Translations under genes and position numbers: made by a program
Assembly: GCA_030650095.1 (NCBI GenBank)
Contig: JAUSEE010000041.1
Span: forward strand, 1 to 49,410
Origin: Candidatus Buchananbacteria bacterium
Lineage (GTDB): Bacteria; Patescibacteriota; Patescibacteriia; 2-01-FULL-39-33
Length of the DNA: 49,410 nucleotides
Direction of reading: 5' to 3'
Shown here: positions 31,278 through 40,021 of the stretch, in pieces
Position numbering within the stretch: the first letter of the stretch is position 1
Layout of the letters: every line of letters begins with the position of its first letter
The notes under the pieces: model-generated
What the model saw: only the letters and a program-made list of their open reading frames with translations
What the model was told of the DNA's origin: nothing
Databases searched by the model: none

Positions 31278-32171
31278 ATGCCTCAGGTTTTAATAACTCA
31301 AAGCGCCTGGACTACTATCGCCAGGGAAGTCAGTTTTTTTGACCAGCAAAATAAGGAAGCGATTATTTATCCTTTATTCGGCTTTATCAGAAAAGACAAT
31401 TGCCTGAAAGCGCCTTGGACGATGCTAACCTTGGACGATATAAAATATTTCATCGTTACCCATGCTTTCGCTCCGCCCCGAGAATTGTGCCATCACAGCG
31501 TGGCCCGAGCCGGGTTTATGCTTCTATCGGAAGAAGATGAGATCAAATGGGAAGAAGCTCTAAAAGCTTGGTACCAGCCACTCTGCCAAAGATTTCCAAC
31601 TTTGGAAATCGGCAATGTGCATTCGCATCAGTTTGCCCGATATAGCACCTGGCCATCAAGTGGCGGGCAGTCAACCGATTATTACCGTATTTACAAATTC
31701 TGGCAACATCTAAGAACCAGAAAATTGGATACGCCCTTGGAAATCATAATCTGCCAGGGCAGTTATTTTAGACGTATCTGGAGAGCTTGCTGTTTTGGCT
31801 TTGGAGAAACGCAAAATATAGTTTCTTTAGGCCCAGCTAAGATTATCACCGATGATCATCCGTTAGCGGCCCAGATTCTAACTCCGCCTTTCAACTTAAC
31901 CAGCGAGGGGTTGTTTTGGAAACTGGAACAAAGCCGAAAACTGCCTCAAATAGAATCTTTTGACAATTACTATTTCGGCTGGATCAGTTGTAAAATAAGA
32001 TTGGCTGAAAATAAATATCTATTTGTGAACTTTCCGCCGTCTTTTCCCAGTTCCAACCATGTCTTATGGCAAACACTGGACGCCGAAAAAAAACTGTGGC
32101 AACCAATGAAGCGTTTGAACGTAAACGGCTTTAATTTTCAATTGACCGATTTGGTCAAGGAGATAATATGA
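31278..32171 (+). CDS. JAMM/JAB-family metallopeptidase
   Basis: A 297-residue protein. KEAIIYPLFGF carries the catalytic Glu27 of the JAMM domain, and NVHSHQFARYS gives the HxH zinc pair (His115, His117). The third ligand is probably Asp134 in GGQSTD; the spacing from the His pair is six residues longer than the usual HxH-x10-D, so a small insertion is assumed. JAMM peptidases remove or mature ubiquitin-like tags. The C-terminal 120 residues are unassigned. SD AAGGAG is well spaced. Its TGA overlaps the E1 start by 4 bases. Confidence 0.78.
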   Translation: MPQVLITQSAWTTIAREVSFFDQQNKEAIIYPLFGFIRKDNCLKAPWTMLTLDDIKYFIVTHAFAPPRELCHHSVARAGFMLLSEEDEIKWEEALKAWYQPLCQRFPTLEIGNVHSHQFARYSTWPSSGGQSTDYYRIYKFWQHLRTRKLDTPLEIIICQGSYFRRIWRACCFGFGETQNIVSLGPAKIITDDHPLAAQILTPPFNLTSEGLFWKLEQSRKLPQIESFDNYYFGWISCKIRLAENKYLFVNFPPSFPSSNHVLWQTLDAEKKLWQPMKRLNVNGFNFQLTDLVKEII

Positions 32172-33886
32172 GCGACAAGCGCAACCAATATTATGCTCGC
32201 GTGTCTAAAATTGTTGGTAATGCCTTAGAACAACAGCGCATAAGCGTTTTTGGCTATACTCATTTAGCCAAGGCTGTTGAACTGCTAGCTTCTTGCGGAG
32301 CTTTCAATTTTAACCTGGCTCAAATTAATGATGATGAAGTAGTTGATTTCTGGCAGATGGTTTACAATTTGGGTTTTACGGCTAACAACAAGCAAGGTTT
32401 TGAAATCAGCCAGTACCACTTATGGCTGCAGTCTTATTTGGCCAGTCATAATGAATTTGAAGACCGCTGGCAATTTTCCCACGATGATCCTGCCTATAGG
32501 CCCACTATTGTTATCGGCGCCGGATCAATAATGAATTGCCAAAGAGCTTACGAAGAAGCCCAAATAAAAAACGCGCCGCTGGTAATCGGAATTATTTTAA
32601 ACAATGGCCTGGTTTTGGCCTCGGTAGTGATGCCTGGTGATGAGTTCCCTTGGTGGGAACTTAAGCTGGATATCGACAATAATAAAATTAATCGATATTG
32701 CGACTCTATTGATTTAAACAATCAAATAGCTAATTTGGCCAAAGCAGTCATGCTGCTAAAAACTCCCTGGGAAAGAAAAGATATTTCTGATCTTATAAGT
32801 CGAGGCAAAAAAGATGTGCTTCTAGCCCATCCCAGTTGGCCTTGGACAGCTAAGTATTTGAACTTGAAGGATGAAACCGACCTAAGATGGTTGGAATCGG
32901 TTATGCCCAAGATTTTTATAAAAGAAAAAGAATCTTTAGTGGGAAAAAATATTTTAATTGTCGGCTTGGGCAGTTTGGGCAGTTTGCTGGCTGATCATTT
33001 CAGGGTGTTGGGAGCCAATATTATTGGCATTGACAGTAAAGACATATCGATTTTCAATCCTATTAGGCAATTGTATCCGACCAGCATGATCGGACGGCAG
33101 AAAGCCCATGCCTTGCCAATGCTTTTGGCTCAAAAAGTATTTATGGGCGATGAATTGCCTTGGCCGAAACCGGATAAAGAAGTTTTTCAAACCGGCTTTG
33201 GCTTACAGCAATTCATCGGCTTGAACGCCTACATAGAAGACGATCATCGTGGCCAAAGAAAATTTGAAGCAGTAGTTAAAACTTTTAATCCTGATCTGGC
33301 TATCTTAACCACAGCCAATCCGGCTGAATTTAGAATGGCCAACATTTTAAGGCAAAATAACATTCCCCATATCATCGGGCGCTGTTATCCCCGAGCTCGC
33401 TGGTTTGAAGCCACTTATATTGATGGCCAAAACGGACCTTGCTTCGGCTGCTTGCAAGGGCACCTCTACAAAGGAGCCGTGCCCACGCTCACTGAGGAGC
33501 AAATGGCCGCTTACGACCCACAGGCTCAAATACCAGAGGAAGGCATGCTTCAAGCTGAACCGGCCACTCGGATTGACACCTCGCGTTGCTGCGACACGAT
33601 TTTGCGCCTGTCTATTCAGGCGCTTAATGACGAGGAAAAAAGAGCCGGTTGGTTTTCTAAAATGATTCTACAGAAACGGCCCTGTTTAATCGGTGGCAAC
33701 ACCGCCGAACTTCAAGCAGACGGCCAGTGGTCTTTTGATATAACTGCTCCAGGCGGAGCTGCGCTTTACGGCGTAATTAATTTTGTCGGATCAGAAACCG
33801 AAACCACCAAAGAATGCCTTTACTGCGGACAAGTTAATGAAGTATTAATCCATCGCCCAACGCTAGAAGGAGGTATTAATGGATAA
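32168..33886 (+). CDS. Two-domain E1-like (ThiF) activating enzyme
   Basis: A 572-residue protein. The C-terminal half is a canonical ThiF/E1 domain: GLGSLG at 266-271, acidic Asp289 after strand 2, FNPIRQ with Asn297 and Arg300, and Lys312. A four-Cys zinc site is CFGC (425-428) and CLYC (550-553). Candidate thioester Cys are C406 and C474/C475. The N-terminal 250 residues look like a degenerate Rossmann domain (RISVFGYTHLAKAVELLASCGA; RPTIVIGAGSIMN), so the protein resembles the inactive-plus-active pair of eukaryotic E1s in one chain. It ends EGGING. Its 3' end overlaps the Clp start by 8 bases, and SD GGAGG is inside the E1 gene. Confidence 0.85.
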   Translation: MSDKRNQYYARVSKIVGNALEQQRISVFGYTHLAKAVELLASCGAFNFNLAQINDDEVVDFWQMVYNLGFTANNKQGFEISQYHLWLQSYLASHNEFEDRWQFSHDDPAYRPTIVIGAGSIMNCQRAYEEAQIKNAPLVIGIILNNGLVLASVVMPGDEFPWWELKLDIDNNKINRYCDSIDLNNQIANLAKAVMLLKTPWERKDISDLISRGKKDVLLAHPSWPWTAKYLNLKDETDLRWLESVMPKIFIKEKESLVGKNILIVGLGSLGSLLADHFRVLGANIIGIDSKDISIFNPIRQLYPTSMIGRQKAHALPMLLAQKVFMGDELPWPKPDKEVFQTGFGLQQFIGLNAYIEDDHRGQRKFEAVVKTFNPDLAILTTANPAEFRMANILRQNNIPHIIGRCYPRARWFEATYIDGQNGPCFGCLQGHLYKGAVPTLTEEQMAAYDPQAQIPEEGMLQAEPATRIDTSRCCDTILRLSIQALNDEEKRAGWFSKMILQKRPCLIGGNTAELQADGQWSFDITAPGGAALYGVINFVGSETETTKECLYCGQVNEVLIHRPTLEGGING

Positions 33887-36116
33887 GAATAATCCGGAAA
33901 ACAGTTTGATTGCCGCCTTATCAGAGGCGGCTACTATTGCTCAAAGATTTGGGGCTGTAAATTATAATACTTTCCACATACTGCTGTCGCTTTTAAAAGG
34001 CGAGGGTTTTGTAAGAGACTTTCTGGAACAAAAAGGCGTGAGCATTAATCAGTTGCTCCTCCACGCCCAGGATGAATTCCCACCAGAGCCTTTCCTGGGC
34101 AACTTAATAGGACGCGTCAGGCAAATTGCCCAAACAGCTAACTTGCCACGACAGCCGATACATTTGCTTTATGCGATTTTAAGCTTCGGCGAGGAAAGCC
34201 ACGCCCGAAGGCTACTGAGGGAATTCCTTGACCCGGAAGTTTTGCAAAGAGAAATTATCAGCTCGGGCTATCTTCGCCAGCCGCCAGATTACAAGAAACC
34301 TGGGACAGAAAAAGAAGCGGAGAAAACGCCTCTGCAAATATTCGGCATTGATTATACTCAAATGGCCAAAGAAGGAAAGTTAAAACCGGCTATTGGACGA
34401 GACGATGAAATAATGGCTATTGTTGAAATTTTGGCTCGCAAAGATGCGGGCATTGGTTATGACGAAGCCATTAACAATCCTGTTCTCTTAGGTGAAGCCG
34501 GCGTTGGCAAAACCGCTTTAGCTAAAAGCTTGGCGACAATGATTGCCCGACGGGATGAAAAAGTTCGCCTGTTCTGGAACCACCGTTTGGTTTATATCAG
34601 CTTGGGCAGTTTGCAAGCCGGCACCGGCATCAGGGGCACTTTGGAATCAAAAGTAGAAGCGATTTTAAAAGAATGCAAAGAAGGACCAGCCACCATACTT
34701 TTCTTGGACGAACTCCATATTGTTATGGGACTGGGTAAAACCGAAGGCTCTTCCGGCTTGGAAGAAATTCTTAAACCGGTCCTAGCCGAGGGCCTGTCTT
34801 GCATCGGCGCTACCACCACCGGTGAATGGCGCAAACGCATTGAAACCAAAAATGCCGCTTTTGCCAGACGCTGGATAACGCTAACTATAAATGAGCCCAG
34901 CCCGGAATTGACACTGCAGATTTTGACAGGCTGCGTTGATATTTTAGCCAGACGCCACTTGGTGCATTTTTCCGGTGAAGTATTAGGCGCAACAGTTGAA
35001 CTGGCCAGAAAATTTATTGCCTACGAGAATTCGCCTCACCGAGAAATCGAAGTTGTCTTAAATGGCGTCGGCGCCAAAGTCAAATTAACCGGCCGAACCA
35101 AAGCAGAAGTAAGCGACGTAGTTAACGTCATTGCGCAAACAACCGGTTTGCCCATTAGCACCAGCACTGATGAACGTAATAAAATTTCCAGGGCTTTAGA
35201 GATATTAAACTATAAAATAATCGGGCAAGAGAAAGCTAACCGAGCCTTGGCTGACGCCATTATCCGCTTCAAGAGCGGCATGACTGACCCCAAAAAGCCA
35301 ATGGTGGTGCTGTCCTTAGGCCCGACCGGCGTCGGCAAAACTCTATCAGCCAGAACTTTGGCCGATGAATTCTATTTCGGACGATTGATTCGCATCGATA
35401 TGTCTGAATACATGGAGAAGCATACTGTCAGCCGGCTGATTGGATCGCCGCCTGGTTATATCGGCTACGATGAACCGGGACAACTCACTGAACAAATCAG
35501 AAGGCTGGGCATTGCAGTGGTTTTGATTGATGAGATAGAAAAAGCCCATCCTGATGTCTTGCAGATCTTTTTGCAACTTTTCGATGAAGGGCGCCTAACC
35601 GATAACAAAGGCAATACGGTAGACGCCAAGCAATGTATTTTTATTATGACTTCCAATGTCGGCAATCGATTGTACGGTAAGGCCGGCCAACATCAGATCG
35701 GCTTTCATCCGGTTAACAATCCGACAGCTGTTTCAACTGTTAACCCGCGAGATATAATCGCTGAAGCTAAAAAAATCTTGAGCTTGGAACTGATTAATCG
35801 CATTGATGAAACAATCGTCTACCAACCGCTGACGCCGGAAGCAGTCAGAAGCATTGCCGAACTCCTGTTGATTGAAGAAAAAGTACGCTGCTCCCAAAAA
35901 GGCTTTTTGCTGAATTGGGACGAAGCCGTAATTGATTATTTGATGGCCAGAGGCTTCAGCGCTACTTTGGGCGCCCGACCGATGAAACGCCAGATTATGA
36001 AACATATCCAAACCCTTTTGGCTGGCCCGGTTTTTACCGGTGAGATAGCCAAAGGAGACACAATTCATTTGACAGTCGAAGGAACAAACATCTCCTTTAG
36101 AAAAGAAAATTCGTAA
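33879..36116 (+). CDS. ClpA/ClpC-type AAA+ unfoldase
   Basis: A 745-residue HSP100. Residues 1-130 are the double Clp_N repeat. The first AAA+ domain has Walker A GEAGVGKT (205-212) and Walker B ILFLDELH (273-280); the second has GPTGVGKT (481-488) and VVLIDEIEKAH (547-557). There is no long ClpB M-domain. In the second domain, after MTSNVG, lies IGF at 607-609, where ClpA has its IGL loop for docking ClpP. It should thus feed a ClpP chamber encoded elsewhere; none is in this window. Translation is coupled to the E1 gene, which strongly suggests that tagging and unfolding are linked. Confidence 0.92.
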   Translation: MDKNNPENSLIAALSEAATIAQRFGAVNYNTFHILLSLLKGEGFVRDFLEQKGVSINQLLLHAQDEFPPEPFLGNLIGRVRQIAQTANLPRQPIHLLYAILSFGEESHARRLLREFLDPEVLQREIISSGYLRQPPDYKKPGTEKEAEKTPLQIFGIDYTQMAKEGKLKPAIGRDDEIMAIVEILARKDAGIGYDEAINNPVLLGEAGVGKTALAKSLATMIARRDEKVRLFWNHRLVYISLGSLQAGTGIRGTLESKVEAILKECKEGPATILFLDELHIVMGLGKTEGSSGLEEILKPVLAEGLSCIGATTTGEWRKRIETKNAAFARRWITLTINEPSPELTLQILTGCVDILARRHLVHFSGEVLGATVELARKFIAYENSPHREIEVVLNGVGAKVKLTGRTKAEVSDVVNVIAQTTGLPISTSTDERNKISRALEILNYKIIGQEKANRALADAIIRFKSGMTDPKKPMVVLSLGPTGVGKTLSARTLADEFYFGRLIRIDMSEYMEKHTVSRLIGSPPGYIGYDEPGQLTEQIRRLGIAVVLIDEIEKAHPDVLQIFLQLFDEGRLTDNKGNTVDAKQCIFIMTSNVGNRLYGKAGQHQIGFHPVNNPTAVSTVNPRDIIAEAKKILSLELINRIDETIVYQPLTPEAVRSIAELLLIEEKVRCSQKGFLLNWDEAVIDYLMARGFSATLGARPMKRQIMKHIQTLLAGPVFTGEIAKGDTIHLTVEGTNISFRKENS

Positions 36117-36154
36117 GTGGGCTGGGGAATAGCTTCTAGCTATTCCCCTCCCGC
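36117..36154 (+). terminator. Hairpin after the Clp gene (leader L3)
   Basis: GGGGAATAGCT at 36124-36134 pairs with AGCTATTCCCC at 36138-36148, extended outside by GTGGG with CCCGC. TAATTTTTA follows directly. It begins at the base after the Clp stop. The remaining 100 bases to 36256 contain GCACATTG at 36209-36220 region and the SD AAAGGAGG of the next gene. Confidence 0.65.
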
Positions 36155-36256
36155 TAATTTTTAAAAATAGAAATTCGGATCTAATTATGATTGGATCTGG
36201 ATCACTGTTTTAAAAAGCACATTGAAAATTTCAGACACAACATCAAAGGAGGACTA

Positions 36257-37399
36257 ATGAAAAAATCAATATTATTGTCTAAATTTCAAGGTTGTTTATG
36301 CGGCGTAGCTATTGGCGATGCCCGAGGCATGCCCTACGAAATGATGACGCCCAACGAAATTTTCTTCGCCACTGGCGGCCAAGGCGTGACCGATTTTAAC
36401 GATGGTATCCAAAATAGAATTTCCGGCACCGCTAAATTAAAACGTGGCAGCACCACGGACGATTGGCAACTTTGTCGCGCCAACAGCCGAGCCATCATTA
36501 AATGCGAGGGCTTGGATTATTTGGCCATTGCTCAAGAACATGTGGTGGAATTTGATCGATCTACTTTAGGCTGGGGCAAAAGCACCGGGGCAGCTTGTGC
36601 TGCCATCAAGAATCACTTTGAATCCACGCCTCGTTTGAGCAATCAGCAATTGGAAGGTGAAATTTTAACGCGAGCCATTAACCAGGCTACTACTGAAACT
36701 CCAGGTACTGGCAATGGCGTAGGCATGAAAATCCCGCCTGTGGCTTTGTTCCACTTTGGGCTCAAGACCAGCTACTTACTCGATAATGTAATCGTCTTAG
36801 GCCAGATGACGCATCGTGACCCACGAGCTTCTTATGCCGCTTGCGCCATCGCCTTGATCATCAAAATGGTTTTGGAAGACTCGCAACAGCTGGTGCTGAG
36901 CCGCTCGCTCAGCAGCAATTATGATTTCATCAATGAACTAGTCAAACTAGAAATTGATCGGTCGTGCAATCGTGATTTAAAGCAATTCCCTGGTGACAGT
37001 TTTGTCGGTCGACTAATTAATTTATTGGCCACTGGCAGCTGGCTCCAAGACACTGATAGCTTAGGTCGTTCCATGAGTTTGATTAAACAAACCGGCACTA
37101 GCTGTTTTGCCCTGGAGTCGATTCCGTTTGCCATCGGCGTTTTCTTGCGCAATCCGGTGAACTTTGTCAAAGGCATTACTGAAGCGGTCAACTCCGGCGG
37201 TGACACCGACACTAACGCTTCCATGGTGGGAGCGATGATTGGAGCTAACGTCGGACTAGACGGCATACCGGAAGACTGGATTAAAGCCGTGCCGTCTTGC
37301 CAAGAAGCTTTGGAACTGGCTGAAAAACTTTTCGAGCTAGTATGGAGAAAAACAACCAGCCCACCGCCACTCAATCAAACCTGGAAAGTAAGTTGGTAA
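36257..37399 (+). CDS. ADP-ribosylglycohydrolase (DraG/ARH family)
   Basis: The preferred start is ATG at 36257 (MKKSILLSKFQG) after SD AAAGGAGG; a longer frame from a TTG at 36191 has none. The 380-residue protein has GDARGMPYE, STTDDWQL (the magnesium TDD site), the Gly-rich loop GTGNGVGMKI, a second metal motif GGDTDTNASMVGA near 315-327, and the family helix bundle. Such enzymes remove ADP-ribose from proteins, nucleic acids or small molecules. No ADP-ribosyltransferase is seen in the cluster, so the source of ADP-ribose is unknown. It starts the NAD half of the cluster. Confidence 0.9.
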   Translation: MKKSILLSKFQGCLCGVAIGDARGMPYEMMTPNEIFFATGGQGVTDFNDGIQNRISGTAKLKRGSTTDDWQLCRANSRAIIKCEGLDYLAIAQEHVVEFDRSTLGWGKSTGAACAAIKNHFESTPRLSNQQLEGEILTRAINQATTETPGTGNGVGMKIPPVALFHFGLKTSYLLDNVIVLGQMTHRDPRASYAACAIALIIKMVLEDSQQLVLSRSLSSNYDFINELVKLEIDRSCNRDLKQFPGDSFVGRLINLLATGSWLQDTDSLGRSMSLIKQTGTSCFALESIPFAIGVFLRNPVNFVKGITEAVNSGGDTDTNASMVGAMIGANVGLDGIPEDWIKAVPSCQEALELAEKLFELVWRKTTSPPPLNQTWKVSW

Positions 37400-37419
37400 A
37401 AATCGTGTCTGAAAAATAT

Positions 37420-37543
37420 TGCTCGGTTGGCTTAAAAAACAACCGGGCAATTTTAGAAACTTGCCACTAAAATAGTTAGCGGCAGATTTCTGCTTCAAAT
37501 ATGAATTTGAAGCGCGCACCTTACATTTAAAAATCAAAAGGAG
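37420..37543 (+). promoter_or_regulatory. Structured leader L4 before nadD
   Basis: Stem TGCTCGGTTG/CAACCGGGCA (37420-37429 with 37440-37449) competes with GGCAA/TTGCC (37446-37450 with 37461-37465), so two folds are possible. A 9-bp stem GCTTCAAAT/ATTTGAAGC (37492-37500 with 37505-37513) follows, then GCACCTTA at 37516-37523, whose CCTT can pair with AAGG of the SD at 37538-37543. Confidence 0.5.
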
Positions 37544-37554
37544 ATACAAAAGCA

Positions 37555-38190
37555 GTGGACTTCAAGAAAATAGCTGTCGGAGGATCGGCGGCCAATCCGC
37601 CCCATATCGGACACTTGTCTTTAATAGAAGCTCTGATACATTGCCGGTTATTCGATATGGTAATCTGGGTGCCTTCGGGCACCAGGCCGGATAAAAGATT
37701 CGGCATCGAACCAGATCATCGCGTGGCCATGACCGAACTTACCTTTCCCAGTATTCTAAGGGTGAGATCGGGCACGACTTTGGTTATCAAATATGATGAT
37801 ATCTATAAAAATGACACGCCGACGATCAACAGATTGGAAACGCTGCAAAAACAATATCCTCATTCGGACATAACCTGGTATACCGGATCCGATTCGGTGA
37901 GGCCGCAAAAAAAATACGGCCAGAGGTGCGAAATAGAGGCAGTCTGGGACAGAGGCGAAGAACTTTTCCAAAAATGGAATTTTCTGATACTGCCCAGAAG
38001 AGGTTATAAGCAACCCCATAATCTGCCGGCTAATTTTAAAATTCTTAATGTCAAACTGCCTGACACAGCCAGCTCGACTATCAGAAAAATGATTCAAAAA
38101 AATCAGCCTTTCGAACATCTTTTAACGGCCGAAGTGGCCGAATATATAAAAAGATTCGATCTCTACCAAGGAGTAAAAAAGCATGAATAG
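37555..38190 (+). CDS. nadD: Nicotinate-mononucleotide adenylyltransferase-like (NadD)
   Basis: A 211-residue nucleotidyltransferase with GTG start after SD AAGGAG. GGSAANPPHIGHL is the GxxFxPxHxGH motif of NMN/NaMN adenylyltransferases; WVPSGTRPDKRF binds the nicotinate side, and SSTIRKMI is the C-terminal SxTxxR triphosphate motif. It makes nicotinate adenine dinucleotide from NaMN and ATP, between PncB and NadE. The next gene overlaps it by 8 bases, so coupling with the Nudix gene is expected. Confidence 0.88.
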   Translation: MDFKKIAVGGSAANPPHIGHLSLIEALIHCRLFDMVIWVPSGTRPDKRFGIEPDHRVAMTELTFPSILRVRSGTTLVIKYDDIYKNDTPTINRLETLQKQYPHSDITWYTGSDSVRPQKKYGQRCEIEAVWDRGEELFQKWNFLILPRRGYKQPHNLPANFKILNVKLPDTASSTIRKMIQKNQPFEHLLTAEVAEYIKRFDLYQGVKKHE

Positions 38191-38728
38191 AAGGATTGTT
38201 TATAACGGATTTTTCAAAGTGGAAATTATAGAAACTCCGCAAGGTGAAAGAGAAGTTGTCAGAGCGACCGATTCGGTTACTATTTTGTTTTATAATTTAT
38301 CCAATCAATCTGTTTTGCTAATCCGTGAACCGCGCGCCCCGATGATTACTAACAAAAATCCGGACGGATCAACAATCGGCAATGTAGCCGGACGATTTGA
38401 TATCGATATCAGCCCCAGAGCCTTGGTGGTCAAAGAAGCTAAAGAAGAAGCCGGGATTATTATTGAAGAAAGCGATGTTATTCTACTCAACCATGGCCAG
38501 TCACTAGCGGTAAATTCCGGTATGACCAATGAGAAATGTTATCTCGCCTTCGCGGTAATAAGTGATGCTATGTTTGAACAACCTGAGCGGATTTTCGGCA
38601 ATCAGGAAGAAGGCGAAAGAATTGAAAGAATCTGGCTGACTAAAGAACAATTCAAAGAATATCAACCGGAATGCTTGCGAGTTTTTACTCTCCAGCAATG
38701 GTTTCTAAACCAGGAGACATTCCAATGA
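38183..38728 (+). CDS. Nudix hydrolase, possibly ADP-ribose pyrophosphatase-like
   Basis: A 181-residue Nudix-fold protein. The box appears as AGRFDIDISPRALVVKEAKEEAGI: the essential ExxEE core and final Gly are present, but the first Glu is Ile and the Arg before Glu is Lys, a relaxed version. The position of AGxxD resembles ADP-ribose pyrophosphatases. Beside an ADP-ribosylglycohydrolase and NAD genes, hydrolysis of ADP-ribose or NAD-like dinucleotides is the most likely role (inference). It overlaps nadD at its start and pncB at its end. Confidence 0.8.
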   Translation: MNRRIVYNGFFKVEIIETPQGEREVVRATDSVTILFYNLSNQSVLLIREPRAPMITNKNPDGSTIGNVAGRFDIDISPRALVVKEAKEEAGIIIEESDVILLNHGQSLAVNSGMTNEKCYLAFAVISDAMFEQPERIFGNQEEGERIERIWLTKEQFKEYQPECLRVFTLQQWFLNQETFQ

Positions 38729-39969
38729 GAGATCAACCGATTATCACTTCCCTTTTGGACACGGATTTTTACAAATTCACCATGGGCATGTTTGCTTTTC
38801 TAAAATACAGAGGCGTGCCGGTAAAATACGCTTTCAAAAATCGCACCACTAAAGTGGCCCTAACCAAGTTCATAGACGAAGGTGAACTGCGCGAACAGCT
38901 TGATGCTGTCAGGCAACTGCGCTTTAGCAAAAGCGAGCTTCATTATTTGTGCGGCACTAGTGAATACGGCCAAAGAATGTTTACCGAAGATTATTTGCAG
39001 TTCTTAGCAGATTTGCAATTGCCCCAATATGATTTAGCCAAAGACGGCGACCAATACCAATTGGAATTCGCCGGCCCTTGGGAGGAAGCGATTTATTGGG
39101 AAACTTTGGCCCTCTCCATTGTCAACGAGCTTTATTTTAGAAATAAAATTAAGCAAGATGGTTTAAGCCGATTTGAGCAAGAATTGATGTATGCTGAAGC
39201 CAAAATCAAACTAGCTAACAAAATCACTTTGATAAAACAACACCCGGATATAACCATTACGGATTTTGGCACACGTCGACGCTTTAGCCGTGATTGGCAA
39301 TATTATATAGTAGAAGTTTTAAAAGCCGAACTCGGCCCGCAATTCTTAGGCACCTCCAATGTAAAAGCGGCTATGGACCAATCACTTTTGCCTATGGGCA
39401 CATCAGCTCATGAGCTGCCTATGGTAATGTCGGGTATTATGCATGGTAGCGATGATGACATCCGCGCTTCACATAACCAGGCTTTAGTTGATTGGTGGGA
39501 TCTCTACGGCTGGGCACTTTCCATTGCCCTGACTGATACTTATGGTAGTGATTTCTTTTTTAGAGATTTCAATTCCATTCAAGCCCGAAGATGGAAAGGC
39601 TTGCGCGAGGACAGTGGCAATCCGTTTGCTCTTGGCGAAAAAGCTATAGCTTTTTATCAGGGCCACGACATTGATCCAATGGAAAAACTTGTGATTTTTA
39701 GCGACGGTTTGGATGTAGAAATTATCATTGAGATCGCCGATTATTTCCGTGGCAGGATTAAAGTCAGTTTCGGCTGGGGTACAACTTTAACCAACGATCT
39801 TTTATTCAAAGCATTATCTTTGGTCGTGAAAGTAGTAGAAGCCAACGGACATGGCACAGTAAAGCTAAGCGATAATTTAGCTAAGGCCATGGGCCAGCCA
39901 AATGACATTGAACGTTTCAAGAGAATTTTTGGCCACACAGTGACACTCAATGAGACCTGTCTGGTCTGA
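38725..39969 (+). CDS. pncB: Nicotinate phosphoribosyltransferase
   Basis: The start at 38725 (MRDQPIITSLLDTDFYKFTMG) forms an ATGA overlap with the Nudix stop and has SD AGGAG; an upstream frame start at 38671 lies within the previous gene without an SD. The 414-residue protein has the N-terminal LLDTDFYKFTMG, TDFGTRRRFS, LGTSNVKAA, PMGTSAHELPM with the autophosphorylated His, and FRDF plus DSGNP PRPP-binding segments. It makes nicotinate mononucleotide from nicotinate and PRPP, the entry step of the Preiss-Handler route. Confidence 0.95.
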   Translation: MRDQPIITSLLDTDFYKFTMGMFAFLKYRGVPVKYAFKNRTTKVALTKFIDEGELREQLDAVRQLRFSKSELHYLCGTSEYGQRMFTEDYLQFLADLQLPQYDLAKDGDQYQLEFAGPWEEAIYWETLALSIVNELYFRNKIKQDGLSRFEQELMYAEAKIKLANKITLIKQHPDITITDFGTRRRFSRDWQYYIVEVLKAELGPQFLGTSNVKAAMDQSLLPMGTSAHELPMVMSGIMHGSDDDIRASHNQALVDWWDLYGWALSIALTDTYGSDFFFRDFNSIQARRWKGLREDSGNPFALGEKAIAFYQGHDIDPMEKLVIFSDGLDVEIIIEIADYFRGRIKVSFGWGTTLTNDLLFKALSLVVKVVEANGHGTVKLSDNLAKAMGQPNDIERFKRIFGHTVTLNETCLV

Positions 39970-39983
39970 ATATAAAACAACTG

Positions 39984-40021
39984 GCGGTGAGAGAGATTAA
40001 AAAATCTCACCGCTCCTTTTT
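39984..40021 (+). terminator. Terminator-like hairpin after pncB
   Basis: GCGGTGAGA at 39984-39992 pairs with TCTCACCGC at 40005-40013, followed by CC and five T at 40017-40021. Confidence 0.8.

Noticed and set aside
33879-36116. Clp ATPase as ClpB disaggregase
   Set aside because: The long coiled-coil M-domain is absent and an IGF loop sits at the ClpP-docking position, which points to ClpA/ClpC.
36919-37374. 151-codon minus-strand frame in the ADP-ribosylglycohydrolase gene
   Set aside because: It is a shadow of the plus-strand coding sequence, which carries the family motifs.
37405-37470. 21-codon frame starting with GTG in the gap before nadD
   Set aside because: It has no SD and overlaps the predicted hairpin arms; it is better explained as leader RNA.
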